Assembly: GCA_016744775.1 (NCBI GenBank)
Contig: JADGDS010000004.1
Location: forward strand, 186,001 to 250,000
Origin: Candidatus Marithrix sp.
Lineage (GTDB): Bacteria; Pseudomonadota; Gammaproteobacteria; Beggiatoales; Beggiatoaceae
Length of the DNA stretch: 64,000 nt
Direction of reading: 5' to 3'
In this document: in pieces, positions 1 to 10,700 of the stretch
Layout of the letters: every line of letters starts with the position of its first letter
How positions within the stretch are numbered: position 1 is the stretch's first letter
Notes under the pieces: generated by a model
What the model saw: only the letters and a program-made list of their open reading frames with translations
The model's database searches: none
Told to the model about the DNA's origin: nothing
Translations under genes and position numbers: made by a program

Positions 1-273
1 AGACGCTGCTTCAGTTGTAGTTTGTGGTAGCAGCATACGAGATTTTATTTCCATTAATAATGCAGCCATAAGTAAATATTCTGCCGCTAGTTCCAAATCT
101 AGTTCTTGCATTAAGTCAATGTATTCAACATATTGATTAGTAATATCTGCGATTGGAATATTAAGTATATCTAATTCTTGGGTTTGTATTAAATATAATA
201 ATAGATCTAAAGGACCTTCAAAGCTTTCAAGAAATACTTGCATAGCATTTGGCGGAATATAAAGATCCTTCAT
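1..273 (-). CDS. scpA: ScpA, segregation and condensation protein A (partial, C-terminus outside window)
   Basis: The first 91 residues of the kleisin ScpA, which bridges SMC heads with ScpB in chromosome condensation in the cytoplasm. Translating the minus strand from the ATG at 273 gives the family signature [12 protein letters not shown] near residue 18, then [15 protein letters not shown] and the helical stretch ending KSRMLLP. The ATG overlaps the trpS stop codon as ATGA, so the two genes are probably translationally coupled. The order site-2 protease, trpS, scpA is common in gammaproteobacteria. The rest of the gene lies beyond base 1. Confidence 0.93.
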   Translation of the reverse strand, partial: MKDLYIPPNAMQVFLESFEGPLDLLLYLIQTQELDILNIPIADITNQYVEYIDLMQELDLELAAEYLLMAALLMEIKSRMLLPQTTTEAAS

Positions 274-1481
274 TGATATTTTAAACCCATAACTTCTCTG
301 ACTTCGCTCAGGGTTTCACGAGCAGCAGCGCGTGCAACTTCACAACCCTCATTAATTATTGTTTGTACAGATTCTGGATCTTCAGTATAGCGTTGAATAC
401 GTTCTTGTATAGGTTTTAATTCTGTTATCACTGCATCTATTATTGGTTGTTTACATTCTATACAACCTATTTCAGCAGTTGTACAGCCGTTTTGTACCCA
501 TTTTTGAACACCTTCATTGGAATAAACTTGATGAAATTGCCAAACTGGACATTTTCTGGGATCACCGGCATCAGTGCGGCGTACCCGTGCCGGATCTGTG
601 GGCATGGTACGGATATTTTTTTCTATAACTTTAGGTTCATCACGTAATGCGATAGTGTTTTTATAGGATTTGGACATTTTTTGTCCATCCAAGCCGGGCA
701 TTTTAGAAGTTGGAGTTAATAAGGCTTTTGGTTCTATTAAAATTGTTTTAGTTTCGCCTTCTAAATAACCTAACAGACGTTTTTTATCTCCTAGATTTAT
801 ATTTTGTTGCTCATCTATTAAAGCTTTAGCGTTACTTAAAGCATCGTCATCACCTTGTTCTTTATAAAGTTTTCTTAAACGCTGATAATTTTTACCGATT
901 TTTTTACCCATTTTACGAATGGCTGCTTGTACTTTTTCTTCAAAATCTGCTTCGCGCCCGTAAAGATGGTTAAAACGTCGTGCTAATTCGCGGGTAAATT
1001 CTACATGAACGACTTGATCTTCGCCAACAGGTACTCTACTAGCCTTATAAAGTAAAATATCTGCCCCTTGTAATAAAGGATAGCCTAAAAATCCGTAAGT
1101 AGAAAGGTCTTTATTTTGTAATTTTTGTTGTTGATCCTTATAAGTTGGAATACGCTCTAACCAACTGAGAGGAGTTGACATTGATAATAATAAGTGTAAT
1201 TCCGCATGTTCAGGCACTTTAGATTGAATAAATAAAGTCGATTCACTCGGATTAAGACCTACAGCTAACCAGTCAATTATCATATCACTGACACTTTGAG
1301 CAATTATTTTAGAGTTATCATACTCAGTAGTTAATGCGTGCCAGTCTGCTACAAAAAAATAACATCGGTATTGATGTTGTAATTCTACCCAGTTGTTTAG
1401 TACACCGTGTAAGTGCCCTAAATGTAATTGTCCCGTTGGTCGCATACCAGATAAAACACGTTGCGATATAGACGAATCCAA
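270..1481 (-). CDS. trpS: Tryptophan-tRNA ligase
   Basis: Class I aminoacyl-tRNA synthetase that charges tRNA-Trp in the cytoplasm. The HIGH-type motif is HLGH at residues 20-23 (in [10 protein letters not shown]) and the KMSKS motif is intact in [10 protein letters not shown]. At 403 aa it is about 70 residues longer than E. coli TrpS. The extra sequence is a charged helical insert (about residues 165-255) ahead of KMSKS, a form known in several gammaproteobacteria. The start is supported by an AAGGAG just upstream on the minus strand. It lies 10 nt after the site-2 protease gene and overlaps scpA by 4 nt, so it sits inside one operon. Confidence 0.97.
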   Translation of the reverse strand: MDSSISQRVLSGMRPTGQLHLGHLHGVLNNWVELQHQYRCYFFVADWHALTTEYDNSKIIAQSVSDMIIDWLAVGLNPSESTLFIQSKVPEHAELHLLLSMSTPLSWLERIPTYKDQQQKLQNKDLSTYGFLGYPLLQGADILLYKASRVPVGEDQVVHVEFTRELARRFNHLYGREADFEEKVQAAIRKMGKKIGKNYQRLRKLYKEQGDDDALSNAKALIDEQQNINLGDKKRLLGYLEGETKTILIEPKALLTPTSKMPGLDGQKMSKSYKNTIALRDEPKVIEKNIRTMPTDPARVRRTDAGDPRKCPVWQFHQVYSNEGVQKWVQNGCTTAEIGCIECKQPIIDAVITELKPIQERIQRYTEDPESVQTIINEGCEVARAAARETLSEVREVMGLKYQ

Positions 1482-1491
1482 GAAAGTCTCC

Positions 1492-2151
1492 TTAATTTAA
1501 GTTAATAAAGATTAAATTTTGTAAAATTAATTGTATAAACCCAAGAAAATATTTCATAACTTGTTGCAGAACACCTGTTAAAAGTAACACAATTAATAAA
1601 ATTAAGCCAAAGGGTTCAAGTTTGCCAAATTTATCTGCCATATTTAGTGGTAACATTGCATGAACCACTCGTCCACCATCTAATGGTAAAATTGGTAATA
1701 AGTTTAATAACATTAATATAAAATTAATTATTACCCCTGCTTGACCTGCGTAAATAAAGAAAATTGCAGAATCATAACTTGAGTAAAAAAAGAAACCTAT
1801 ATTAATTATAATAGCCCAAAAAAATAGCATTAGCAAATTGGCTCCCGGGCCAGCGAGAGCAACTAATGCCATATCACGGCGAGGCTGGTTTAATTGTTGA
1901 AAATTAACAGGAACTGGTTTAGCCCATCCAAATACAAATCCAGTAGTCACCAATAACAATGATGGTAATATTACAGTTCCTATTGGATCAATATGTTTAA
2001 TCGGGTTGAGCGTAATACGCCCTAATTGATGAGCTGTATTATCACCTAATTTGAAGGCAGCCCAACCATGTCCAGCTTCATGTAGTGTAATAGCAAATAT
2101 GACTGGTAATATCCAAATTGCTACAAGTTGTAAAGTACTTAATTCATTCAT
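1492..2151 (-). CDS. Site-2 protease family (M50) membrane metalloprotease
   Basis: Small polytopic zinc protease of the S2P/M50 type (219 aa). The zinc-binding HEAGH lies at residues 24-28 within the first membrane helix, and the second catalytic motif LPLDGGR is near residue 155. Several hydrophobic helices fill the rest. It lacks the PDZ domain of RseP, so it belongs to the short family found beside trpS and scpA. Substrates of this subgroup are not established. It overlaps the yciO gene by 8 nt. Confidence 0.9.
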   Translation of the reverse strand: MNELSTLQLVAIWILPVIFAITLHEAGHGWAAFKLGDNTAHQLGRITLNPIKHIDPIGTVILPSLLLVTTGFVFGWAKPVPVNFQQLNQPRRDMALVALAGPGANLLMLFFWAIIINIGFFFYSSYDSAIFFIYAGQAGVIINFILMLLNLLPILPLDGGRVVHAMLPLNMADKFGKLEPFGLILLIVLLLTGVLQQVMKYFLGFIQLILQNLIFINLN

Positions 2152-2770
2152 TGCTTAACCAATCTATTAAACCTTTTCCTTGTCTGATAATTTTCGGAGG
2201 ATCACTAATTAAATCTACAACAGTTGTGGGTTTTAAACCACAATTATCTCCATCAATTATAAGATCTACATGTTTTTCTAATAATTCTCTAATTGTTTCT
2301 GGATCAGTTTCTGGCATTTCTTGTTCTGGCAAAATAACGGTAGAACTTATAATAGGTTCCCCTAATTCATTTAAAATGGCTTGAACAATAGGATGAGCAG
2401 GTACACGTAATCCAATTGTTTTTCGTTTTGGATTTTGTAAACGACGTGGTACTTCATGAGTAGCTTTAAGTATAAACGTATAAGGACCGGGGGTTAAGCT
2501 TTTCATCATACGAAAAGCGGTATTAGCTACTTTAGCATAGATTGCAATTTCAGATAAATCCTTACAAACTAAAGTAAAATTATGATCCTTATCGGTTTGA
2601 CGAATACGACTTATGCGTTCCATAGCAGCCTTATTACCTATAGAACAACCAAAGGCATAACAAGAATCAGTAGGATAGACACATAAGGCACCGGCACGAA
2701 TATTAGCAACAACTTCTTGAATATATCGTGCTTGTGGATTTTTTGGGTGAATAGTAATAAATTGACTCAT
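2144..2770 (-). CDS. yciO: YciO-type L-threonylcarbamoyladenylate synthase family protein
   Basis: Sua5/YrdC/YciO-superfamily protein (208 aa, as E. coli YciO). Members bind ATP, threonine and nucleic acid. TsaC/YrdC makes the t6A precursor of tRNA, while the YciO branch has a less certain role. Seen here are the PTDSCYAFGC nucleotide-binding segment, the RISRIRQTDKDH motif, LTPGPYTFIL and a final PTTVVDL. The fit is closer to YciO than to TsaC. It shares a 4-nt ATGA overlap with trmB upstream and precedes the site-2 protease gene, indicating tight operon coupling. Confidence 0.9.
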   Translation of the reverse strand: MSQFITIHPKNPQARYIQEVVANIRAGALCVYPTDSCYAFGCSIGNKAAMERISRIRQTDKDHNFTLVCKDLSEIAIYAKVANTAFRMMKSLTPGPYTFILKATHEVPRRLQNPKRKTIGLRVPAHPIVQAILNELGEPIISSTVILPEQEMPETDPETIRELLEKHVDLIIDGDNCGLKPTTVVDLISDPPKIIRQGKGLIDWLSNE

Positions 2771-3414
2771 ATTTTATTAACTTTGAAATCCCATACCTTA
2801 TGCCCTAGTTTTAAGCCGCGTCGTTCAAATTTTGTTAATGGGCGTATATCTGGACGAGGTATAAAACCGCCATTAAATAAAGGTGTCGCTTCTAATACTT
2901 CATTAATATGTTCAGCATAATTTTGCCAATCTGTAGCTATATAAAGCTCAGTATCTAATTTCATTACTGTTGCAAGTAATTTTAGAAATTCAATTTGTAT
3001 TAGTCGCCGTTTATGATGACGTTTTTTGGGCCAAGGATCAGGAAAAAATATATATACAGAATCTAAACATTTTGAAGGCAAATAATCTGTTAATATTTCT
3101 ACGGCATCAGCGCAAATGACTTTAACATTTGTCAATTGTGCTGCTTCTAATTCTATTAATAGATGACCAATGCCGGGATTATAAACATCAATACCTAAGA
3201 AATCATGTTCAGGATTATTTTTTGCCATACTAATTAAAGCATCACCCATACCAAAACCGATTTCTAAATGTTTAGGATTTGAACGTCCAAATATTTCTTC
3301 TAGTTTTAATACTTTTTTATCTAAATTAATACCATATTGGGACCATAATTTTTCACGCGCTCGCTTTTGTGATGCTGTTATACGCCCACTACGACTCACA
3401 AAACTACGAATCAT
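2767..3414 (-). CDS. trmB: tRNA (guanine-N7-)-methyltransferase TrmB
   Basis: SAM-dependent enzyme that makes m7G46 in tRNA (215 aa, close to the family length). The SAM site is [12 protein letters not shown]. It is followed by the acidic loop [12 protein letters not shown], the TrmB hallmark [14 protein letters not shown] and the C-terminal [12 protein letters not shown]. Its start overlaps the thiG stop codon by 4 nt and its stop overlaps the yciO start. Confidence 0.96.
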   Translation of the reverse strand: MIRSFVSRSGRITASQKRAREKLWSQYGINLDKKVLKLEEIFGRSNPKHLEIGFGMGDALISMAKNNPEHDFLGIDVYNPGIGHLLIELEAAQLTNVKVICADAVEILTDYLPSKCLDSVYIFFPDPWPKKRHHKRRLIQIEFLKLLATVMKLDTELYIATDWQNYAEHINEVLEATPLFNGGFIPRPDIRPLTKFERRGLKLGHKVWDFKVNKI

Positions 3415-4193
3415 GTTTTTATAAGCCCATCTAATGGAGATGATGCGCTTGCATAACGTTTACGTGGCATACGCCCTGCTATATAAGCTTCATATCCAGC
3501 TTCAATCGCTTTTTTCATTGCTGATGCCATTAAAATTGGTTGTTTAGCTGCTGCGATGGCGGTATTCATTAATACTCCATCACAACCAAGTTCCATTGCT
3601 ATCGCAGCATCTGAAGCAGTGCCAACACCAGCGTCAACTAAAATTGGTACTTGTGCATTTTCGACAATAGTCATAATATTTAAAGGGTTTTGAATCCCTA
3701 AACCAGATCCAATTGGAGCCGCTAGTGGCATAACTGCAACACAACCTAATTCTTCAAAACGCTTTGCAATGATAGGATCATCATTAGTATAAACCATTAC
3801 TTGAAAGTCATCTTTAATTAAAATTTTTGCTGCTTCCAAGCTGGCAGTAATATCTGGATATAGTGTTTTTTGATCACCTAATACTTCAAGTTTGACTAAA
3901 TTATGACCATCAAGTAATTCTCGTGCTAAACGACAAGTGCGTACAGCATCTTCTGCGGTATAACAGCCAGCCGTATTAGGTAATATCGTATATTTATCAG
4001 GTGATATTACTTCTAATAAATTGGGTTCATTCGGCGTTTGACCAATATTGGTGCGTCTAATTGCGACTGTAACAATTTCAGCACCACTGGCTTCAATAGC
4101 AAGCCGTGTTTGTTCTAAGTCTTTATATTTACCAGTTCCTACTAATAAACGTGAATTATAAGTTTTATTTGCTATAGTTAATGTAGTTGACAT
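3411..4193 (-). CDS. thiG: Thiazole synthase ThiG
   Basis: Forms the thiazole phosphate of thiamine from deoxyxylulose 5-phosphate, dehydroglycine and ThiS-thiocarboxylate. Seen are LLVGTGKY near the N-terminus, the AIRRTNIG strand, the Schiff-base lysine in LVKLEVLGD and phosphate-binding [11 protein letters not shown] and [12 protein letters not shown] start at the ATG at 4193 ([10 protein letters not shown]), preceded by AAGGA at proper spacing. A start ten codons upstream would run into a C/G-rich repeat. No thiS lies beside it. thiE and thiD are 50 kb away in this window. Confidence 0.95.
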   Translation of the reverse strand: MSTTLTIANKTYNSRLLVGTGKYKDLEQTRLAIEASGAEIVTVAIRRTNIGQTPNEPNLLEVISPDKYTILPNTAGCYTAEDAVRTCRLARELLDGHNLVKLEVLGDQKTLYPDITASLEAAKILIKDDFQVMVYTNDDPIIAKRFEELGCVAVMPLAAPIGSGLGIQNPLNIMTIVENAQVPILVDAGVGTASDAAIAMELGCDGVLMNTAIAAAKQPILMASAMKKAIEAGYEAYIAGRMPRKRYASASSPLDGLIKT

Positions 4194-4211
4194 CTCATTC
4201 CTTATTGTGGT

Positions 4212-4293
4212 TAGCCCCCCCAACCCCCCTAAAGGGGGGGGAAAGAGGATGTATTTGCTAATTCATCCCCCCTTTAGGGGGTTAGGGGGCTTT
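4212..4293. repeat. C/G-run palindromic intergenic repeat
   Basis: Two C-run/TAAA/G-run arms (each palindromic around CCCCTAAAGGGG or its reverse) face each other across about 25 bp, so the whole segment can fold into a large cruciform. A related element lies at 29345-29382, so it is a dispersed family. It sits directly upstream of thiG. Confidence 0.8.
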
Positions 4294-4300
4294 ATATATC

Positions 4301-4315
4301 AGACCTGTCAGGTCT
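4301..4315. repeat. AGACCTGTCAGGTCT palindrome, single copy
   Basis: Short perfect palindrome. It is half of the longer AACCTGACAGGTT repeat family seen at 35508, 44519, 49766 and 56628. Confidence 0.7.
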
Positions 4316-4392
4316 TTTTCACTCCTAATTATGTGTAAATTAATTTGACACATACTGATGAAAATTTGACATATCAGCTGTGTCTAAAAATG

Positions 4393-4466
4393 GATACTCA
4401 TATGTATATGCTATAAAAACAATTGATTAGATTGTTGGCATCTATCTTGATATACATATGAGTATC
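4393..4466. repeat. 17-bp perfect inverted repeat with a 40-bp AT-rich spacer
   Basis: Arms 4393-4409 (GATACTCATATGTATAT) and 4450-4466 are exact reverse complements. The spacer holds a smaller AACAAT/ATTGTT stem. It could be a MITE-like element or a structured RNA. It lies between the thiG start and the ffh end, and no gene was seen here. Confidence 0.7.
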
Positions 4467-4503
4467 ACAATCAAACTAATCCTACCTAGTTTATATTGTG
4501 ACT

Positions 4504-4541
4504 AAGGCGCATCCACTGTTGGTCACAGTGAGATGTGCCTT
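4504..4541. terminator. Strong stem-loop 3' of ffh
   Basis: AAGGCGCATC-CACTGT pairs with ACAGTG-A-GATGTGCCTT around the loop TGGTC: about 16 bp with one bulge and one G-U pair. It starts 6 bp past the ffh stop codon. The U-run is weak on either strand, so intrinsic termination is likely but not certain. Confidence 0.6.
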
Positions 4542-4546
4542 TCTAT

Positions 4547-5911
4547 TTACCTTCTTCGTGTTCCCGGCAATGATTTATTTTTTAATCCACGCATCATATT
4601 TCCCACACCACCTTTTTTAGAAACTTTTTTCACCATTTTTTGCATTTGAGTAAATTGTTTTAATAAGCGATTTACATCTTGTATTTGTGTTCCTGAGCCA
4701 TTTGCAATACGCTTTTTACGAGAACCTTTTATAACCATTGGTAAACGCCGTTCATGTGGAGTCATAGAATTTATTATTGCTTCCATACGAATTATTTCTT
4801 GATCATTTAATTGTGACTTGGCTTGTTCAGGAATTTGTTCTAAACCGGGCATTTTATCCATCAAATTGGATACACCACCCATACTTTTCATTTGAACTAG
4901 TTGACTACGAAAATCTTCAAAGTCAAATCCTTTGCCCTTTTTTAATTTCTTCGCTAATTTATCAGCTTCTTTTTGATCAACAGTGCGTTCAACTTCTTCA
5001 ATTAAACTTAGTACATCACCTTGACCTATAATTCTTGAGGCTATTCTATCAGGATGAAATACTTCTAAAGCATCAGTTTTTTCACCCATACCGATAAATT
5101 TAATCGGTTTACCAGTTATATGACGTACTGATAATGCCGCTCCTCCACGAGCATCACCATCAACTTTGGTTAAAATAACCCCTGTTAAATCTAAGGCATC
5201 ATTAAAAGCTTTAGCTGTTTTTGCAGCGTCTTGCCCTGTCATGCTATCTACTACAAATAAAGTTTCAGTCGCTTGACAGGCAGCATGTAAACTTTTGATT
5301 TCAGTCATCATTTCATCATCAATATGAAGACGACCAGCGGTATCAATTATTAATACATCAATAAAATCTAAGCCAGCTTGTTTAACTGCATTTTTAGCAA
5401 TTTTAACTGGTTTTTGTGTAGTTTCACTAGCAAAAAATTTGGCACCAACGTCTTTAGCTACAGTTTCTAATTGTTGAATAGCGGCTGGGCGATATATATC
5501 ACAACTAGTTACCATAACTGATTTTTTATGGCGTTGCATCAACCAACGTGCTAGTTTTCCAACAGTAGTAGTTTTACCGGCACCTTGTAAACCTGCCATG
5601 AGTATAACCATTGGTGCCGGAACATTTAAATTGAGTTCATTCGATTCTGAACCCATTAATTGAGTCAGCTCATCGCGCACTACCTTAATCAGAGCTTGCC
5701 CCGGTGTCAGACTACCAATGACTTCTTGACCAATAGCCCGTTGCCTGACTTGTTCTATAAATTCTTTAACAACTGGTAAAGCTACATCTGCTTCTAATAA
5801 TGCCATACGTACATCACGTAGTGCATCTTTAATATTTTTTTCGGTTAAACGCCCCTGCCCACTTAAATTTTTTACCGTTTTGCTGAGACGTTCGCTAAGA
5901 TTATCAAACAT
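4547..5911 (-). CDS. ffh: Signal recognition particle protein Ffh
   Basis: SRP54 GTPase that binds 4.5S RNA and signal sequences and delivers nascent chains to FtsY (454 aa, full length). The N-terminal helical bundle is followed by the G1 motif GLQGAGKTT (about residue 106), the DTAGR G3 motif near 190, TKVDGDARGG and the GMGEK closing motif. The C-terminal M domain is methionine-rich, with GSGTQIQDVNRLLKQF. The stop and the ABC-F stop/start region abut: the ABC-F stop lies 1 nt from the Ffh ATG. No 4.5S RNA gene was recognised in the window. Confidence 0.97.
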   Translation of the reverse strand: MFDNLSERLSKTVKNLSGQGRLTEKNIKDALRDVRMALLEADVALPVVKEFIEQVRQRAIGQEVIGSLTPGQALIKVVRDELTQLMGSESNELNLNVPAPMVILMAGLQGAGKTTTVGKLARWLMQRHKKSVMVTSCDIYRPAAIQQLETVAKDVGAKFFASETTQKPVKIAKNAVKQAGLDFIDVLIIDTAGRLHIDDEMMTEIKSLHAACQATETLFVVDSMTGQDAAKTAKAFNDALDLTGVILTKVDGDARGGAALSVRHITGKPIKFIGMGEKTDALEVFHPDRIASRIIGQGDVLSLIEEVERTVDQKEADKLAKKLKKGKGFDFEDFRSQLVQMKSMGGVSNLMDKMPGLEQIPEQAKSQLNDQEIIRMEAIINSMTPHERRLPMVIKGSRKKRIANGSGTQIQDVNRLLKQFTQMQKMVKKVSKKGGVGNMMRGLKNKSLPGTRRR

Positions 5912-7735
5912 TTAAACCTCTTCTAGTGTTTCACTGGTTTCTAACCACAATAGTTCTGTGTGTTCTAACTGTTCAGTTAATTGTGCTTGTTTTTGAATAT
6001 ATTCTGTTAATTTTGCCTGATCATCATATAATAATGGATCTGCCAACAAGCTTTCTACTGCTTGTTTTTCATTACTTAATGTTTCTAATTTTTTTTCTAG
6101 GCTTTTTAAGCGGTTTTGTAAACTGCGACGCTGTTGACGTTGTGTATTATCTACACGTTTAGATGAAGATGATTTTTTTTCAGCGCGATGTTTTAGTAAC
6201 CATTGTTTATAATCGTTTAAATCACCATCAAAAACTGTAACGCGCTGCTCTGCCACCAGATATAATTGATCAGTTGTAGTGCTTAATAAATGACGATCAT
6301 GAGATACAATTACTAATGCACCAGCATAATCTTGTAATGCAAAAGTTAGTGCATGACGCATTTCTAAGTCTAAATGGTTGGTAGGTTCATCTAAAAGTAA
6401 AATATTAGGATTTTGCCACACTATTAAGGCTAAAGCTAAACGTGCCTTTTCTCCACCTGAAAAAGGTGCAATAGGTTCATACACTATATCTCCAACAAAA
6501 CCAAAGCTAGCTAAAAAAGTTCTAAATTTTTGTTCAGTTTCTTTATTATCAAGAGCTTGCAAATGTTGCAACGGGCTATCTTGAGAAGATAATTGTTCTA
6601 ATTGATGTTGGGCAAAATAGCCTATTTGCAAGCCATCTGCTAAACTGGAATCACCATTGATAGAATGAATTTTACCAGCTAATAATTTTATTAATGAAGA
6701 CTTACCGGCTCCATTAGGACCCAATAAACCAATACGTGATCCGGCTGAAATACGTAAAGTTATATTTTTTAAAATAGGAGTTTCTGTATAAGCTATACTT
6801 ACTTTGTCTAATAAAATTAAATTATTAGGAATACTTTCAGGTAATTTAAAACTAAAATTAAATGGTGATGCGACATGAGCAGGCGCAATTAACTCCATTC
6901 TTTCTAAGGCTTTTAGCCTGCTTTGCGCTTGTTTAGCCTTAGTTGCTTTATAACGAAAGCGTTCAACAAATGAATTTAGATGATTAATTTGACGCTGTTG
7001 TTTTTTATAACTAGCTTGTTGTAAAGCAAGTTGAGCCGCTCTTTGCTGTTCAAAAGATTCATAATTACCGGTATATAATTTCATAGAATGATTTTCTAGG
7101 TGAACGATATTATTAATAACGTTATTTAAAAAATCACGATCATGAGAAATTAATAATAAAGTGCCCGGATAATTTTTTAACCATTGCTCAAACCATAATA
7201 TTGCATCTAAATCCAAGTGATTAGTAGGTTCATCTAATAATAATAAATCTGAACGGCATATTAGAGCGCGTGCTAAATTTAAGCGCATTCGCCAACCACC
7301 AGAAAATTCTGCCACTGATTTATTAATATCAGTTTCAGCAAAACCTAAACCGTGCATCAATTGTGCAGCGCGTGCTTTTGCGGTATAACCATCAATAGCC
7401 TCTAATTGAGCATGTAAATTAGCATCATCTTGTGCTATTCTTAATTGTTTTTCAATATCTCGTAATTCTTGATCTCCATCTAATATATACTCAAGAGCAG
7501 ATGTTGAAACTGCGGGGGTTTCTTGAGCTACATGGGCAATGGTTAAATTAGTTGGTAAAATTAGATTACCTGAATCAGCTTGTAATTCATTACGTAGTAA
7601 TGCCAAGAAACTAGACTTACCACTGCCATTGGCACCGATGAAACCAAGTTTTTGTCCCTGATGTATAATAAGTTGTATGTTATTAAATAATATTTTCGTC
7701 CCTAATTGTAGGGATAAATTTTGGATGGTAATCAT
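5912..7735 (-). CDS. yheS: ABC-F family ATPase, YheS type
   Basis: Soluble duplicated ABC protein (607 aa) with two nucleotide-binding domains and no membrane part. ABC-F members act on the ribosome. Walker A motifs are GANGSGKSS (about residue 36) and GPNGAGKSS (about 340). Signatures are FSGGWRMR and FSGGEKAR, and Walker B is LLLLDEPTNHLDL twice. The interdomain linker carries the KATKAKQAQSRLKALERME signature, and the C-terminus is a coiled coil. The close match to YheS extends through PAHVASPF and GYFAQHQLEQL. Confidence 0.92.
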   Translation of the reverse strand: MITIQNLSLQLGTKILFNNIQLIIHQGQKLGFIGANGSGKSSFLALLRNELQADSGNLILPTNLTIAHVAQETPAVSTSALEYILDGDQELRDIEKQLRIAQDDANLHAQLEAIDGYTAKARAAQLMHGLGFAETDINKSVAEFSGGWRMRLNLARALICRSDLLLLDEPTNHLDLDAILWFEQWLKNYPGTLLLISHDRDFLNNVINNIVHLENHSMKLYTGNYESFEQQRAAQLALQQASYKKQQRQINHLNSFVERFRYKATKAKQAQSRLKALERMELIAPAHVASPFNFSFKLPESIPNNLILLDKVSIAYTETPILKNITLRISAGSRIGLLGPNGAGKSSLIKLLAGKIHSINGDSSLADGLQIGYFAQHQLEQLSSQDSPLQHLQALDNKETEQKFRTFLASFGFVGDIVYEPIAPFSGGEKARLALALIVWQNPNILLLDEPTNHLDLEMRHALTFALQDYAGALVIVSHDRHLLSTTTDQLYLVAEQRVTVFDGDLNDYKQWLLKHRAEKKSSSSKRVDNTQRQQRRSLQNRLKSLEKKLETLSNEKQAVESLLADPLLYDDQAKLTEYIQKQAQLTEQLEHTELLWLETSETLEEV

Positions 7736-7768
7736 TAAAATTATTCATGTTAATAGAGCGTTAGAATT

Positions 7769-10700
7769 ATGGCAAGAAATATAAAAGTTAAAGTTGCAAA
7801 AACTAAACATGGTACCAGAGTACAATCTCCAATGATTGTACATGAATCTTCAATTTTTTCATTTAAAACAGTTTTTTTAATGATTATATTGTTAGGATTA
7901 ATTGTATTAACTCATTTAGAATTAAAAGAACAATTTGTATTAAATAACATTATTGAACCAATTTTATCAGGAAATAAGTCAGTTCCTGAACCAGAAAAAA
8001 TTGAGGTAGCTTCTTCTACTTCAATGGGTTTTAATCAAAGGTTACAATCTGCAATAGATTCAGTTGAAAAAGTGTCTTTAATAGAACCACCAGTTCAAAC
8101 ATTTAAACCAGTAATAATACCAACTCCAACCGCTCAAACTAATGTAAAACCTATAGTAACAGCATCTGCTTCAAATGTAGTAACTAAGTATCATACTGTG
8201 GTTTCAGGAGATATATTATCTAATATTGCAAAAAAATATAAGGTTAATTACAAGGATATGGCAGCTTGGAATAATATTGCTTATCCTTATGCTTTGAAAT
8301 TAGGAGAAAAATTATCAGTTGTTGAACCTCCTAAAACTAAACCAGTTGCTGCTAAAGCTAAACCAACTTATCATATAGTCAAAAGCGGCGATTTTTTAGC
8401 TAAAATTGCAAAACAATATAAAGTCAATTACAAGGATTTAGCGCGTTGGAATAATATTCCTTATCCTTATGCTTTGAAGCTCGAACAAAAATTATTACTT
8501 TCTGAACCACCTAAATCTGAAGAACCAGAACCGGCTCCAGCCGTTGATAAATATCATATAGTAAAAAGCGGTGATTTTTTAGCTAAAATTGCAAAACAAT
8601 ATAAAGTTAATTACAAGGATTTAGCACGTTGGAATAATATTCCTTATCCTTATGCTTTGAAATTAGAACAAAAATTATTGCTTTCTGAACCAGCTAAATC
8701 TGAAGAACCAGAACCGGCTCCAGCCGTTGATAAATATCATATAGTAAAAAGCGGTGATTTTTTAGCTAAAATTGCAAAACAATATAAGCTTAACTATAAT
8801 GATTTAGCGCGTTGGAATAATATTCCTTATCCTTATGCTTTGAAATTAGAACAAAAATTATTGCTTTCTGAACCAGCTAAAACTGAAGAACCAAAACCAA
8901 CTGTGGTTGTAAGTGATAATGATAAAGATGGTATTCCTGATGATAAGGATTTTTGTCCTAATACTACCAGTGAAAATATTATTAAAGGAGTTGATAATAT
9001 GGGTTGTGTTATTCAGCTACCAGCTAAAACTGAAGAACCAGAACCAACTATGGTTGTAAGTGATAATGATAAAGATGGTATTCCTGATGATAAGGATTTT
9101 TGTCCCAATACAACAACTGATGAAATCATTAAAGGAATTGATGATATGGGTTGTGTTATTCAAGTGGAGGAAAAACAAGAAGTAGAAGCAAAGTCATTAG
9201 TTTCTGAAGCTGCCAAAACTGAAACACCAGCAGAAGAAAAAATTCCAGCCGTTGAGAAATATCATATAGTAAAAAGCGGTGATTTTTTAGCTAAAATTGC
9301 AAAACAATATAAAGTCAATTATAAAGACTTAGCGCGTTGGAATAATATACCTTATCCCTACGCTTTGAAACTAGAACAAAAATTATTAGTTTCTGAACCT
9401 CCCAAAAGCGAAGAACCAGAACCAGCTCCAGCTATTGATAAGCATCATATAGTAAAAAGTGGTGATTTTTTAGCTAAAATTGCAAAACAATATAAGGTCA
9501 ATTATAAAGACTTAGCGCGTTGGAATAATATTCCTTATCCTTATGCTTTGAAACTTGGACAAAAATTATTAGTTTCTGAACCTCCAAAAATTGAAGAACC
9601 AGAACCAGAACCAACTCAAATCATTGATAATGATAAAGATGGTGTTCCTGATGATAAAGATTCTTGCCTCAATACCACTACTGATGAAATTATTAAAGGA
9701 GTTGATAATATGGGTTGTGTTATTAAACAAGAACAAACATCAGAACAAACAGCTTATCATATAGTAAAAAGCGGCGATTTTTTAGCTAAAATAGCTAAAC
9801 GTTATGGAATTTCTTATAAAAAGATAGCTCGTTGGAATAATTTACCGCGCCCTTATGCTTTGAAATTAGGACAAAAATTAGTACTTTCTGAACCTATGGA
9901 TAAAGATCAAGATGATGTTCCTGATGATAAAGATCATTGCCCTAACACCACTATTGAAGAAATAGGTAAAGGTGTTGACGCAATGGGTTGCCCTTCTGCT
10001 GCTATTATTCCAAGTAATGAACCATTGTATCATCTTGTAAAAAGAGGTGAAAGTTTATTTAAAATTTCTAGACTTTATAAAATTTCCTATAAAGATCTTG
10101 CTAGTTGGAATAAAATTTCCATATCCTATCCCCTTAAACTTGGTCAAAAATTATTAGTTTCCAAACCTGTAGATTCATTTTTAAGTGTTGATACAGATGA
10201 AGATGGGATTAATGATGATAAAGATCGTTGCCCTAATAATACTGAAGAAGAAGTTATTACAGGAATTGATGAACAAGGTTGTGCTATTAAAATAGATGAT
10301 GATTTTGATTTTTCATTTCCATCTGAAAATAAAAAAAAACTTTCTAAACCAGTAGCAGAAGCCCCGGTATTTAATAGAAAAAAAAACTTATTTTTTCATG
10401 ATCGTTTAAGAGATGGTAGTTTAGGACCAGAAATGGCATGGATACCTGCTGGTTCATTTAAAATGGGTGATTTACAAGGAAGCGGTGATATAGATGAACA
10501 ACCTGTACATGAAGTATCTATTAAACGCTTTGCCAGTTCTCGTTATGAAATAACATTTTCAGATTATGATAAATTTGCAACAGCCACCAGACGAAAAAAA
10601 CCAAATGATGAAAATTGGGGCAGAGGGATTAGACCAGTGATAAATGTTAATTGGGAAGATGCCAGAGCTTATACCAACTGGTTAAGTCGTCAAACTGGAC

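Noticed and set aside
4504-4541. The stem-loop next to ffh as the 4.5S RNA gene.
   Set aside because: It lacks the conserved GGAA/AGCAG asymmetric loop of SRP RNA and is too short.
8369-9900. Direct repeats with regular spacing as a CRISPR array.
   Set aside because: The repeats are 183 bp long, in frame and encode LysM domains.
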